From VRUE01 sp963814915 (GTDB taxonomy: Bacteria > Actinomycetota > Thermoleophilia > Solirubrobacterales > 70-9), in assembly GCA_963814915.1 (NCBI GenBank), contig CAWFEI010000005.1, forward strand, positions 434,001-498,000: a stretch of 64,000 nucleotides of DNA. The letters run 5' to 3'. Within the stretch, counting starts at the first letter, position 1. Every line of letters starts with the position of its first letter. Shown one piece after another: positions 8,620 through 16,151 of the stretch. Both the position numbers and the translations under genes were made by a program. The notes beneath the pieces were generated by a model. It saw only the letters and a program-made list of their open reading frames with translations, had not been told where the DNA came from and made no database searches.

Positions 8620-10710
8620 TCAACCCGTAAAGGGGTGCGTCGGCGTCGTCCCATTCGGCGCCAGCAGGTCAAAGCCGTCGGGGATGCGGAGATGGTCGGG
8701 GCCCTTGCCGGGGTGTCCGGTCACCCCGTACTGCCAGACGATCCTCTTCGTCTTCGGGTCGACGATGACGACGCGGTGGCGGTAGTCGTCGTTGACCGCG
8801 ATCCAGCCGCCGGGCAGGCGCTCGGCGAGGCTGGGATGGTTGAGGCGGCCGGCCCCCGATTCCGGCCGGTAGCTCCAAAGCAGGTGGCCGGCGCGGTCGA
8901 ATTTGTAGATCGCGCCGGGTTCGGCGTAGTCGACGACGAGGTAGCGGTCGGGGCCGAGCTGCTGCGGGTCTGAGGGGTAGGAGATCGGTAGCTGCACGCT
9001 CCAGACGACCTTGCCGGACGGGGTCAGCTCGTCGATGTAGGAGCCGTTGACCTCGGAGACGAGCATGTTGCCGTTGGCCAGCGGGGTGTCGCCGTTGGGT
9101 GAGCCGAGGTAGGTGGGCGGTTCGTGGAAGCAGCCGGAGGGGTCGCCGAAGGTGCTGCGCACGTGCTTGCCGGGGGAGATGCGGAGCACGCGGCAGTTCT
9201 GGGCGTCGGCGACGGTGACGTCGCCGTTCTTCAGCAGGTAGGCGTCATCGGGCTCGTGCAGGTAGCCGGGTTCGGAGCCGGTGGCCCCGGGGTGGCCGTA
9301 GGACCACAGCAGCTTGCCCGACGGGTAGGCGAGCTGGACGATGCGCTCGTTCTGCTCCTCGTTGGAGATGATGCCGTGGCCGCCGTGGATGAAGAAGGCG
9401 TCGTCGGGGAAGTAGAAGCCGCCGGGGGGAGCGGGATGCGCCTTGGACGGGAAGCGCCAGAGGATCTGCTTGCGGCTGTTGACGACGATGATCCGGTCGT
9501 TGCCGCGGTCGGCGATCATCAGGCTGCCGTGGAACGGGACCCTTGCGCTGGTGCCGACGCCGGCGTCCGTCGCGGTGCCCGCAGCGGCGTTTCCCGCGGC
9601 GACGCGGGCCGGTGGGCGATGGAGACCGAGGCCGACGACGGTGGCGAGGGTTTCGCCGCCGGCGCCGGCGCCGCCGATCAGCGCGGCGGAGTGGCCGTCG
9701 CCGGCCGCAGCGGCGCCGGCGACCGCGAGCGGCAGGCGCGGCGCTCTGGTGACGCGGCCGCTGCCGGAGTGAAAGCGCCAGGCGGCCCTGGTCGGCTCGC
9801 CGGCGGCGCTCTCGCCACCCACCACATAGACGGCGCCGCCGAGGATTACCGCGGAGGCGTGGGAGAGCGGGTGCGGCAAGTGGCCGACGACGCGAGCGGT
9901 GCCGCGAGCCGGATCGAACTCCTGGATCGCGTCGGTCGCTGCTCCTTCCCCGGTCTCGCCGCCGAAGGCGAAGATGCGACGGCCGAGCGCGACCGCGGCG
10001 AGATAGCGGGCCGGGACCGGCAGTTCGCCGACCCGGTCGAAGGCGGTGCCGTCGGCCGTGGCGAGGACCGAGGCGTCGAGTTCGGTGCCGTCGTAGCCGC
10101 CGAGCACGTAGGCACGGTCGCCGACCGTGACCGCGCTGAGGTCCGAGCGCGGCGCCGGCAGCCGACCGACGACGGTCGCGGTGGTTTCGCCTTGGCCGGC
10201 TTCACCGGTAGCGCCGGCGCCAAGCGAGGCAGGCAGTTCCTGCACCACGTCGGTGCTGGTCGCGGTGCCGCCACCGAAGACCAGGACGCGGTCGCCGAGC
10301 GTGGTCGCGGCGGCATCATGGAGCGGGCCACTGAGCTCACCGTCGGGGCGCAGCTTTCCGCCTCGGTCGAGGAGGAAGACGTCGGCGACCGAGGTTTCTG
10401 TCGCGTCGAGGCCGCCGACGGCGAGAGTGCCCCCCGGGGTCTGGGCCGCGGCGGCGCCGGTGGTCGGCGCCGGCAGCGGGTCCGCGGCGATGCGAGCGCT
10501 GAGCACGAGTGACGACGCGGCCGCCGCGTCGGCAACCCCGCCTCCAGCCGAGCTACCCGACCCCGACCCCGACCCCCCCAAGCTCCTGGCAAGAAGAAGT
10601 GCGACGAGCACCAGCGCCGCGGCGGGCAGCAGGAGCCGGCGCCGTCGATGTGCGCGCGAAGGCTGTCGCCGTCGCGCTCGCCTCGATCGGTGGGCCGGCG
10701 GCCGCTGCAC
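8620..10710 (-). CDS. Membrane-anchored double beta-propeller protein (Kelch-like plus NHL/PQQ-like)
   Basis: 696 residues. A basic N-terminus precedes one hydrophobic helix (LLLPAAALVLVALLLARSLG, about 26-45), so it is a type II membrane protein or lipid-free anchored protein with a large extracytoplasmic part. Residues ~85-370 hold Kelch-like repeats with the pattern GDRVYVLGGYDG. Residues ~390-690 hold a second propeller with repeats such as LMIADRGNDRI, KLLWSYGHPG and DPKTKRIVWQYG, like NHL or PQQ-type quinoprotein blades. No catalytic residues are evident. A cell-surface binding role is likely but unproven. The start is GTG 10710; the frame continues a little upstream. Confidence 0.75.
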   Translation of the reverse strand: MQRPPAHRSRRARRRQPSRAHRRRRLLLPAAALVLVALLLARSLGGSGSGSGSSAGGGVADAAAASSLVLSARIAADPLPAPTTGAAAAQTPGGTLAVGGLDATETSVADVFLLDRGGKLRPDGELSGPLHDAAATTLGDRVLVFGGGTATSTDVVQELPASLGAGATGEAGQGETTATVVGRLPAPRSDLSAVTVGDRAYVLGGYDGTELDASVLATADGTAFDRVGELPVPARYLAAVALGRRIFAFGGETGEGAATDAIQEFDPARGTARVVGHLPHPLSHASAVILGGAVYVVGGESAAGEPTRAAWRFHSGSGRVTRAPRLPLAVAGAAAAGDGHSAALIGGAGAGGETLATVVGLGLHRPPARVAAGNAAAGTATDAGVGTSARVPFHGSLMIADRGNDRIIVVNSRKQILWRFPSKAHPAPPGGFYFPDDAFFIHGGHGIISNEEQNERIVQLAYPSGKLLWSYGHPGATGSEPGYLHEPDDAYLLKNGDVTVADAQNCRVLRISPGKHVRSTFGDPSGCFHEPPTYLGSPNGDTPLANGNMLVSEVNGSYIDELTPSGKVVWSVQLPISYPSDPQQLGPDRYLVVDYAEPGAIYKFDRAGHLLWSYRPESGAGRLNHPSLAERLPGGWIAVNDDYRHRVVIVDPKTKRIVWQYGVTGHPGKGPDHLRIPDGFDLLAPNGTTPTHPFTG

Positions 10711-10956
10711 GTCGGCGAGGATGTCGGGCGCCGGTGAGCCGACCCTAAACGGCAGCGAAGAACGTTCTCACTATGGCTGGACCGACTGATAGGAGGTTTC
10801 CCACCCCGGGCGGAACGGGTAACCGGGAGCGAACCCGGCCCGGACCCCAGCGGCTTTCACCGCGACCGCGGTTCCCGCTCGGGTGAGAAGACCAACCGTC
10901 GCCCACCTGGGTCGACGGCGAGGCGTCCGGCAAGCGAGTCAAAGGAGGGAATCCCG
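10711..10956. other. Intergenic region between divergent beta-propeller and PfpI genes
   Basis: At 246 bases this is the largest gap in the window. It holds a sigma-B-like promoter facing right (10796-10822), a 10-base palindrome AGAACGTTCT at 10759-10768, and an ideal Shine-Dalgarno (AAAGGAGG, 10938-10945) for the gene starting at 10957. TAGGGT on the minus strand (about 10742-10747) is a possible -10 for the beta-propeller gene. No open reading frame of interest is seen. Confidence 0.5.
10796..10822 (+). promoter_or_regulatory. Sigma-B/SigF-like promoter (GTTT-N17-GGGTAA)
   Basis: GTTT at 10796-10799 and GGGTAA at 10817-10822 are separated by 17 bases, which matches the actinobacterial and Bacillus general-stress sigma consensus (GTTT ... 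GGGWAW). It lies 134 bases upstream of the PfpI gene. A second element of the same form precedes the short-chain dehydrogenase at 12039-12064. The assignment rests on consensus match and the stress-like nature of the genes. Confidence 0.55.
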
Positions 10957-11541
10957 ATGTCCGACGTGTTGCAGGGCAAGCGAATCGCCTTCCTCACCGC
11001 CAACGAGGGAGTCGAGCAAGTCGAGCTGACCGAGCCGATGAAAGCCGTCCGCGATGCGGGCGCCGAGGCAGAGCTACTGGCGCCCGCGGGCGGCGAGGTG
11101 CAGGCGTTCAACCACCTCGACAAGGGGGACGTGTTCGACGCCGACGCGGTCGGCGAGGCCGACGCCTCCCAGTTCGACGGGCTCGTGCTGCCCGGCGGCG
11201 TCGCCAACCCCGACCAGCTGCGCACCAGTGGCGACGCGGTCGAATTCATCCGCTCCTTCTTCGAGGCCGGCAAGCCGGTCGGCGTGATCTGCCACGGCCC
11301 GTGGAGCCTGATCGAGGCCGGCGTGGTCGAGGGCCGCACCCTCACCTCCTGGCCCAGCCTGCAAACCGACCTGCGCAACGCCGGAGCGGAGTGGGTTGAC
11401 GAGGAGGTCCACGTCGACCAGGGCCTGGTCAGCAGTCGCAAGCCCGACGACCTCGAGGCCTTCAACGCAAAGATCGTCGAGGAGTTCTGCGAGGGCCTCC
11501 ATGAAGGCCAGCGCGAGCAGACGGCGCAGGCTGCCGGCTGA
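10957..11541 (+). CDS. DJ-1/PfpI family protein (type 1 glutamine amidotransferase-like)
   Basis: 194 residues of the PfpI/YhbO subgroup, which act as deglycases, chaperones or proteases in oxidative and carbonyl stress. The nucleophile elbow is GVICHGPWSL (Cys about residue 112), with the supporting acidic residue in the N-terminal EGVEQVEL region. ATG 10957 follows a near-perfect Shine-Dalgarno, unusually strong for this window. A sigma-B-like promoter lies upstream and the Rho_N-domain gene follows after 33 bases, so the two probably form a stress-induced operon. Confidence 0.93.
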   Translation: MSDVLQGKRIAFLTANEGVEQVELTEPMKAVRDAGAEAELLAPAGGEVQAFNHLDKGDVFDADAVGEADASQFDGLVLPGGVANPDQLRTSGDAVEFIRSFFEAGKPVGVICHGPWSLIEAGVVEGRTLTSWPSLQTDLRNAGAEWVDEEVHVDQGLVSSRKPDDLEAFNAKIVEEFCEGLHEGQREQTAQAAG

Positions 11542-11574
11542 GGCGGAGCCGGCGAGGAAAAGAAGGGAGAGACG

Positions 11575-11916
11575 ATGCCACCGCGCGGAGTGAAGAAAGG
11601 AACCAAGCGAGCCCGCCAGTACGAGCACGTCAAGAAGAGCGAGAAGGAAGCGGGCCGCTCTGAGGAGCGCGCCGAGGAGATCGCCGCCAGGGCCGTCAAC
11701 AAGGAAAAGGCCCGCTCGGGCGAGTCGCGCCGGTCATCGGGCTCCTCGACGAGTGGCCGCTCGGCCAGCGCCCGGGGCGGCAAGCGCTCCGGCGAGGGCC
11801 CCGGCGGGCGCACCCGCGAGCAGCTCTACAACGATGCCAAGAAGCTCGACATCGAAGGCCGCTCCAGCATGAACAAGAAGGAACTGCAGCGCGCGGTGGC
11901 GGGCGCGAGCAGCTGA
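11575..11916 (+). CDS. Small basic protein with C-terminal Rho_N-like domain (often named plasmid stabilization protein)
   Basis: 113 residues. The N-terminus (PRGVKKGTKRARQYEHVK) and the lysine/arginine/serine-rich middle are strongly basic and probably disordered. The C-terminal ~35 residues (TREQLYNDAKKL, then SMNKKELQRAV) match the SAP-like Rho N-terminal fold that contacts nucleic acid. Similar actinobacterial proteins carry the name plasmid stabilization protein without real functional evidence. It has its own ribosome binding site (AGGGAGA) and probably shares a transcript with the PfpI gene. Confidence 0.8.
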   Translation: MPPRGVKKGTKRARQYEHVKKSEKEAGRSEERAEEIAARAVNKEKARSGESRRSSGSSTSGRSASARGGKRSGEGPGGRTREQLYNDAKKLDIEGRSSMNKKELQRAVAGASS

Positions 11917-12097
11917 TCCAAGGAACCGATCCCAGCGCCGCCGGTTTGGTCCTCGTCCATCCATGCTGCCGAGGCTCGCTGGCGCCGCATAAGTTCTGCT
12001 GCTGCCCGCGAACGTGCCGCTTGCGTACGCGGTGGGCCGTTTTGCCCCGCCACCGTCCGGGTAGCTGACAAACATCGACGAGTTCAACGGAAAGACC
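11917..12097. other. Intergenic region carrying the dehydrogenase promoter
   Basis: The 181 bases between the Rho_N-domain gene and the GTG at 12098 hold the second sigma-B-like promoter (12039-12064). They also hold an 8-base palindrome GCGTACGC near 12024-12031 and GGAAAG (12089-12094) just before the GTG. In the dehydrogenase frame no ATG, GTG or TTG precedes 12098 back to the TAG at 12062-12064. Confidence 0.45.
12039..12064 (+). promoter_or_regulatory. Sigma-B/SigF-like promoter (GTTT-N16-GGGTAG)
   Basis: GTTT at 12039-12042 and GGGTAG at 12059-12064 are separated by 16 bases, almost the same architecture as the element at 10796-10822. It sits 33 bases upstream of the likely GTG start of the dehydrogenase, so the predicted leader is about 25-28 bases. 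Two such elements within 1.3 kb, both before stress-type genes, make chance less likely. Confidence 0.55.
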
Positions 12098-13078
12098 GTG
12101 GTCGTGACCGGCGCCGGGTCGGGAATCGGCCGTGCGATCGCGCGGCGGTTCGCCCGCGACGGCGCCAGGCTGGCCCTGCTCGGGCGCGGCGAGGAAGCGC
12201 TCGACGGCGTGCGCGAAGAGGTCGAGGCCGAGGGCGGTGTCGGGCTGGTCATCACCGTCGACGTCGCCGACGCGAAAGCGGTCGAGGAGGCCGCCGGGCG
12301 GATCGAGGACGAGCTCGGCCCGATCGACGTCTGGGTCAACGACGCGATGACCACCGTCTTCTCCTTCTTCGACGAGATCGAGCCAAAGGAGTACGAGCGC
12401 GCGACCGACGTCACCTACCACGGCACTGTCTGGGGCACGCGCGCCGCGCTGGCGCGAATGGCTCCGCGCGATCAGGGCACGATCGTCCAGGTCGGCTCAG
12501 CGATGGCCTACCAGGGGATTCCCCTGCAGGCCCCCTACAGCGGCGCCAAGCACGCGATGAAGGGCTTCGTCGACTCGCTGCGCACGGAGCTGCGCCACAA
12601 GGGCTCCAAGGTGCACGTGACGATGGTCCAGCTGCCCGGCGTCAACACGCCGCAGTTCGAGCACGGTCGCTCGAAGATGCCCGGCCACCCTATGCCGGTG
12701 CCGCCCGTCTACCAGCCCGAGGTCGCCGCCGACGCGGTGCACTGGGCCGCCTGCCATCGCCGCCGCGAGGTTTACGTCGGCGTGCCAACCGCCTACACGA
12801 TCCTCGGCAGCAAATTCGCCCCCTGGTTGGCTGAGCGCTACCTCGCCCGCACAGCGGTCGACGGCCAGCAGACCGAAACCGGGCCGACCGAGGCCAACCG
12901 CAAGGGCAACCTGATGAAGCCGCCGGCCGAGGACCCCGGCGCGCATGGCCCCTTCGACGGCATGGCGCACTCACACAGCATCCAGTGGTGGTTGAGCCGC
13001 CACCGCGGCGCCGTCGCCGGCGTTCTCGCCGCGGGCGCCGCGATGACGACCGCCGGCCTGCTGGCCACCAAGCACTGA
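12098..13078 (+). CDS. Short-chain dehydrogenase/reductase with C-terminal membrane helix
   Basis: 326 residues. The Rossmann motif is TGAGSGIGRAIA at the N-terminus. The catalytic Ser-Tyr-Lys set is visible as GSAMAYQG and YSGAKHAMKG. A GVNTPQF segment then leads into a substrate loop. After the classical SDR domain (~250 residues) there is a linker and a terminal hydrophobic helix (GAVAGVLAAGAAMTTAGLL), so it is probably tail-anchored. The substrate is unknown. The first beta strand begins almost at the GTG, and residues just upstream (IDEFNGKT) look like a normal SDR start. The true initiation codon may thus be non-canonical (ATC 12074 or CTG 12065). Confidence 0.9.
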   Translation: MVVTGAGSGIGRAIARRFARDGARLALLGRGEEALDGVREEVEAEGGVGLVITVDVADAKAVEEAAGRIEDELGPIDVWVNDAMTTVFSFFDEIEPKEYERATDVTYHGTVWGTRAALARMAPRDQGTIVQVGSAMAYQGIPLQAPYSGAKHAMKGFVDSLRTELRHKGSKVHVTMVQLPGVNTPQFEHGRSKMPGHPMPVPPVYQPEVAADAVHWAACHRRREVYVGVPTAYTILGSKFAPWLAERYLARTAVDGQQTETGPTEANRKGNLMKPPAEDPGAHGPFDGMAHSHSIQWWLSRHRGAVAGVLAAGAAMTTAGLLATKH

Positions 13079-13274
13079 GCGATCGCCCCGGCGGTGTGGA
13101 CCGCCTCGCCCCCATCGGCCATCGCCCAGTCGTCGCTCAGATCCGAGGCGGTGGCCAGATCGCCTCACCGATGTCGAGGATTTCACGGACCATCCGCACG
13201 GACCCGAGCTGACCCCCGACAGACGAGCTGGACTGCGAATGGCGAAGCGGCAATGTGCAGGGGATTCGATGCGA
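13079..13274. other. Intergenic stretch with no recognised feature
   Basis: 196 bases between the dehydrogenase stop and the tRNA. I see no open reading frame, repeat or convincing terminator. It lies downstream of the tRNA in the direction of tRNA transcription. Confidence 0.4.
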
Positions 13275-13348
13275 AGCGGCTGATCGGATTCGAACCGACG
13301 ACCTTCTGCATGGCAAGCAGACGCTCTAGCCAGCTGAGCTACAGCCGC
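13275..13348 (-). tRNA. tRNA-Gly (anticodon GCC)
   Basis: The minus strand folds as a cloverleaf. The acceptor arms GCGGCTG and CAGCCGC (7 bp) pair, the D-arm is TAGCTCAGCTGGCTAGAGC, and the anticodon stem TCTGC/GCAGA encloses the loop TTGCCAT. The T-arm has the loop TTCGAAT. Anticodon GCC reads GGC/GGT glycine codons, which are heavily used here. CCA is not encoded. The 3' discriminator is the base at 13275. Confidence 0.95.
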
Positions 13349-13418
13349 ACGAGGCGGATTCTATCCGTTGCGCGGCGGCCGCACGCTCCGGTGAGGATCG
13401 GAGTCGTGGTCGGACCGC

Positions 13419-13820
13419 TCAGCCGCCGTCGAGCGCGGCGTTGACCAGGCGGTCGGCCTCGGCGTTGCGCTCGCGGCGCACGTGGCGGATCGACCAACGG
13501 TCCCCGAACGGGCGCAGCGCCTGCTTCACCTCGGCGTGCAGCTCGCGCAGGGTCGCGTCCTTGACCTTGTACTCGCCCTTGACCTGACGGACGACCAGCT
13601 CCGAGTCGCCGACCAGCTCCAGTTCGTTTGCCCCCAGTTCGGCCGCTCGTTGGATACCCAGCAGCAGTGCCCGGTACTCGGCCACGTTGTTGGTCGCGGC
13701 GCCGATCCGCTCGCCGCGCTCCTCCAGCACCTCGCCGCCTTCGGACTGCACCACGACCCCGATTGCGGCAGGCCCGGGGTTGCCGCGGGCGCCGCCGTCG
13801 ACGTTCACCACCAGCTTCAC
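13419..13820 (-). CDS. rnhA: Ribonuclease HI
   Basis: 133 residues. RNase HI cleaves the RNA strand of RNA-DNA hybrids using two metal ions. The four acidic residues are visible: NVDGGARGNPG (Asp), NNVAEYRALL (Glu), LVGDSELVVRQ (Asp) and NAEADRLVN (Asp). GTG 13820 is chosen because the domain begins immediately with KLVVNVDGG and the preceding frame belongs to the upstream gene. It follows the CxxC protein by five bases, so the two are probably co-transcribed. RNase HII is encoded separately at 25.3 kb. Confidence 0.92.
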   Translation of the reverse strand: MKLVVNVDGGARGNPGPAAIGVVVQSEGGEVLEERGERIGAATNNVAEYRALLLGIQRAAELGANELELVGDSELVVRQVKGEYKVKDATLRELHAEVKQALRPFGDRWSIRHVRRERNAEADRLVNAALDGG

Positions 13821-13825
13821 GTCGA

Positions 13826-14377
13826 CTACCCGACCGGCTCGCCGTCGCGGGACCGCTTCGCGCTCGGAGTGCCGAGCGACAGGCGCCCGCCCTCCACCGA
13901 CCGTGCGTTCCACTCTCGGGCCGAGCCGTCGAGCTGACCGACCTCGTCGCCCTTGCCGAGCTGGAACACAGCCCGCATCTCGTCGCCCATGTCGACGCCC
14001 CACTGGTACCAGCCCAGCTCCCAGGCGACGGTGACCCGCACCTCGCTCGACGAGCCGGCAGCCGCGCCGATCGAGACCCACGGCTCGCCTAGCGTCCGTG
14101 TGAGGCCGGCGACCGTGCGCGCCGCATCGCTGGCGTTGAAGCGATCAACTGCCTGCTCCAGGCGGCTCCGCGGGGACTCGGCGACCTCGGGCTCCTGGGG
14201 TCGGCGCCCGACGTTGGCGCCCGGCGCCGCCGGGTCGATCCACCCCGCCCGCTCGGCGCGGGCGCGGCAGAGGTCGCAGACCAGCCGCGGTCCGCCCTTG
14301 GGGCTCATGTAGCTGCGGGTGCGCTCGCCCGCGAGGATGGTTCGGCCGCAGACGGCGCAGACTTTGTCGGGGCTCAC
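13826..14377 (-). CDS. Uncharacterised CxxC-containing protein upstream of rnhA
   Basis: 183 residues. The N-terminus has two CxxC pairs (VCAVCGR and LVCDLCRAR, about residues 7-10 and 34-37), a likely treble-clef or zinc-ribbon fold. A proline-rich linker follows, then a compact ~100-residue domain with WVSIGAAAG and VAWELGWYQWGVD. I do not recognise a named family; similar actinobacterial proteins are annotated as hypothetical. GTG 14377 lies exactly six bases after the hexamer TAGCTT (14384-14389, minus strand), pointing to a leaderless transcript shared with rnhA. Confidence 0.7.
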   Translation of the reverse strand: MSPDKVCAVCGRTILAGERTRSYMSPKGGPRLVCDLCRARAERAGWIDPAAPGANVGRRPQEPEVAESPRSRLEQAVDRFNASDAARTVAGLTRTLGEPWVSIGAAAGSSSEVRVTVAWELGWYQWGVDMGDEMRAVFQLGKGDEVGQLDGSAREWNARSVEGGRLSLGTPSAKRSRDGEPVG

Positions 14378-14383
14378 CCCGCA

Positions 14384-14389
14384 AAGCTA
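14384..14389 (-). promoter_or_regulatory. -10 hexamer TAGCTT for leaderless CxxC gene/rnhA operon
   Basis: TAGCTT is followed by six bases and then the GTG at 14377. With transcription normally starting about seven bases after the hexamer, the mRNA would begin at the start codon. No Shine-Dalgarno is present. The identical TAGCTT-N6 arrangement precedes priA and yraN. Confidence 0.55.
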
Positions 14390-14400
14390 GCAGCGGCGGG

Positions 14401-15174
14401 TCAGTCCTCCTGTAGGGAGCCTTTCAAGCGCATGACCGCCTTCGTGTGCAGTTGCGAGACGCGCGACTCGGTGACTCCGAGCACCTCGCCGATCTCACGC
14501 AGGGTGAGGTTCTCGTAGTAATAGAGGGCGACGACGAGCTGCTCGCGCTCTGGCAGGCCGGAAATCGACTCGGTCAGGCGATCCTTGACCTCGCTGCTCG
14601 CCAGCGACTCCTGCGGGTCTTCGGCTCGCGGGTCGGAAATCGTGTCCAACAGGGAGACCGAGTCGCCCGAGGAGTCAGAGATCGTCCACAGCTCGTCGAG
14701 GGCGTAGATCGAGGAATTCGCGATCTCCAGCAGCGAGGTCTGCAGATCCTCCTCGCTGAGACCGACCTTGGTCGCCAGCTCGGCCTCGGTGGGCGCCCGC
14801 TGCAGTTCGTGCTCGAGCTTGGACTGCGCCGCCTCGATTTCGCGGGCGCGCGATCGAACCGAGCGCGGCACCCAGTCCAGCGAGCGCAACTCGTCGATGA
14901 TCGCCCCGCGGATCCGGGTCATCGCAAAGGTCTCGAACTTGATCCCGCGCTCCGGCTCGAAGCGCTCGATCGCGCCGATCAGGCCCATCAGGCCGTAGGA
15001 GATGAGGTCGGCATCCTCGACGTGGGACGGCAGCCCGGCCCCGAGCCGCCCGGCGACGAATTTGACCAATGGCGAGTAGGCGACGACCAGGCGCTCCCGC
15101 GCCGACCTGTCGCCGTCGTCCTTGTAACGGCGCCACAGATCGCGGAGCTCAACCTCTTTTACGCCGGTTTCCAT
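14401..15174 (-). CDS. whiG: RNA polymerase sigma factor of the WhiG/FliA/SigD group
   Basis: 257 residues with sigma70 regions 2, 3 and 4. Region 2 shows LVVAYSPLVKFVAGRLG and YGLMGLIGAIERFEP, with the -10 recognition helix FETFAMTRIRGAIIDELR. Region 3 has RAPTEAELA, and region 4 has LREIGEVLGVTESRVSQLH. The pattern IRGAIIDELRSLDWVPRSVR is diagnostic of the group that controls sporulation or flagella in other bacteria. No motility or sporulation genes are in the window, so its regulon is unknown. ATG 15174 is preceded by TAGAAT twelve bases upstream. The symbol follows homology to actinobacterial WhiG. Confidence 0.93.
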   Translation of the reverse strand: METGVKEVELRDLWRRYKDDGDRSARERLVVAYSPLVKFVAGRLGAGLPSHVEDADLISYGLMGLIGAIERFEPERGIKFETFAMTRIRGAIIDELRSLDWVPRSVRSRAREIEAAQSKLEHELQRAPTEAELATKVGLSEEDLQTSLLEIANSSIYALDELWTISDSSGDSVSLLDTISDPRAEDPQESLASSEVKDRLTESISGLPEREQLVVALYYYENLTLREIGEVLGVTESRVSQLHTKAVMRLKGSLQED

Positions 15175-15217
15175 GGAATTCGCTTGATTCTATGGTCGCT
15201 GTGGCTTCATATGGGCG

Positions 15218-16105
15218 TCAAGCACGCGGATGGGTCGCGGCGTACGCCTCCCGCAGGCGAGCCGCGTCGACACGAGTGTAGACCTGCGTCGTCGAGATCG
15301 AGGCGTGGCCGAGCAGCTCCTGGATCGTGCGCAGGTCGGCCCCGCCTTCGAGCAGGTGGGTGGCGAAGCTGTGGCGCAGCGCGTGCGGTGAGACGCCCGC
15401 GGCGAGCGCCGCCTCGCGCACCCAGAGGCCGAGGCGCCGCGTGACGTCCGAGGACGAGAGGCGGCGTCCGCTCTTGGAGAGGAAGAGCGCCGCCTCGCGT
15501 GGGTCGGTCGCGAGCGCGTGGCGTGCCTTGTCCAGGTAACGGCGCAGCGCCCGCTGGGCCGGCTCGCCGACCGGCAGCAACCGCTCCTTGGAGCCCTTGC
15601 CGAGCACCCGCAGCTGCTCCGTCTCGAAGTCATAGGCGTCGCGGTCGAGGTTGACGATCTCCTCGCAGCGCAAGCCGCATGAGTAGGCCAGCTCCAGCAT
15701 CGCCCGGTCGCGCAGCTGCAGCGGCGTGTGTGCCGGGATCCGCTCCAGCAGGTCCCGCATCTGCTCGGCGTTGAGCACCCGCGGCAGCTTCTCCTCGCGC
15801 TTCGGACTGGAGACCAGGTCGGCGGGGTTCTGCCCGACCCGCTCGGTGCGGACGAGGAAATCGAAGAGACCGCGGATCGAGGCGAGCTTCCGCGCCACGG
15901 TCGCCGCCGCGGCGCCGCCCGAGGAGAGCCCGGCCCCGTAGCGCCGCACGTCGCGGTGGCGCACATCCCCCGCCCCGAGACCCCTAGCTTCGGCCCATGC
16001 GACAAAGTCAGCCAGATCGACACCGTAGGCATGCCGAGTTCTCTCGGCAAGATTCCTCGCCCTCATATCCCGATCGAATAGCGAAAGTGCGTCACTCCAG
16101 TCCAC
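15218..16105 (-). CDS. xerC: Tyrosine recombinase XerC/XerD
   Basis: About 295 residues. Tyrosine recombinases of this type resolve chromosome dimers at dif. The SAM-like core-binding domain (RARNLAERTRHAYGVDL) is N-terminal. Catalytic residues are visible: Arg in YSCGLRCEEI, Lys in GKGSKERLLP, HxxR in SPHALRHSFA, His in LLGHASI and the nucleophile Tyr in TTQVYTRVD. The start is uncertain. GTG 16105 keeps the whole N-terminal helix without overlapping the L,D-transpeptidase gene, whereas TTG 16183 and ATG 16066 are alternatives. XerC and XerD cannot be told apart from sequence alone here. Confidence 0.92.
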   Translation of the reverse strand: MDWSDALSLFDRDMRARNLAERTRHAYGVDLADFVAWAEARGLGAGDVRHRDVRRYGAGLSSGGAAAATVARKLASIRGLFDFLVRTERVGQNPADLVSSPKREEKLPRVLNAEQMRDLLERIPAHTPLQLRDRAMLELAYSCGLRCEEIVNLDRDAYDFETEQLRVLGKGSKERLLPVGEPAQRALRRYLDKARHALATDPREAALFLSKSGRRLSSSDVTRRLGLWVREAALAAGVSPHALRHSFATHLLEGGADLRTIQELLGHASISTTQVYTRVDAARLREAYAATHPRA

Positions 16106-16151
16106 GGGGTCTAGTTCGGGCCGTTTCCGATTCGTCCTCTGAGCGGGGCGC

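Noticed and set aside
10759..10768. LexA/SOS box at AGAACGTTCT
   Set aside because: The palindrome has no 4-base spacer between GAAC and GTTC as the actinobacterial SOS box requires.
15218..16105. xerC-like gene as an integrase of a mobile element
   Set aside because: There is no att repeat, excisionase or phage gene nearby, and the tRNA-Gly is 1.9 kb away and intact. The sequence fits a housekeeping Xer.
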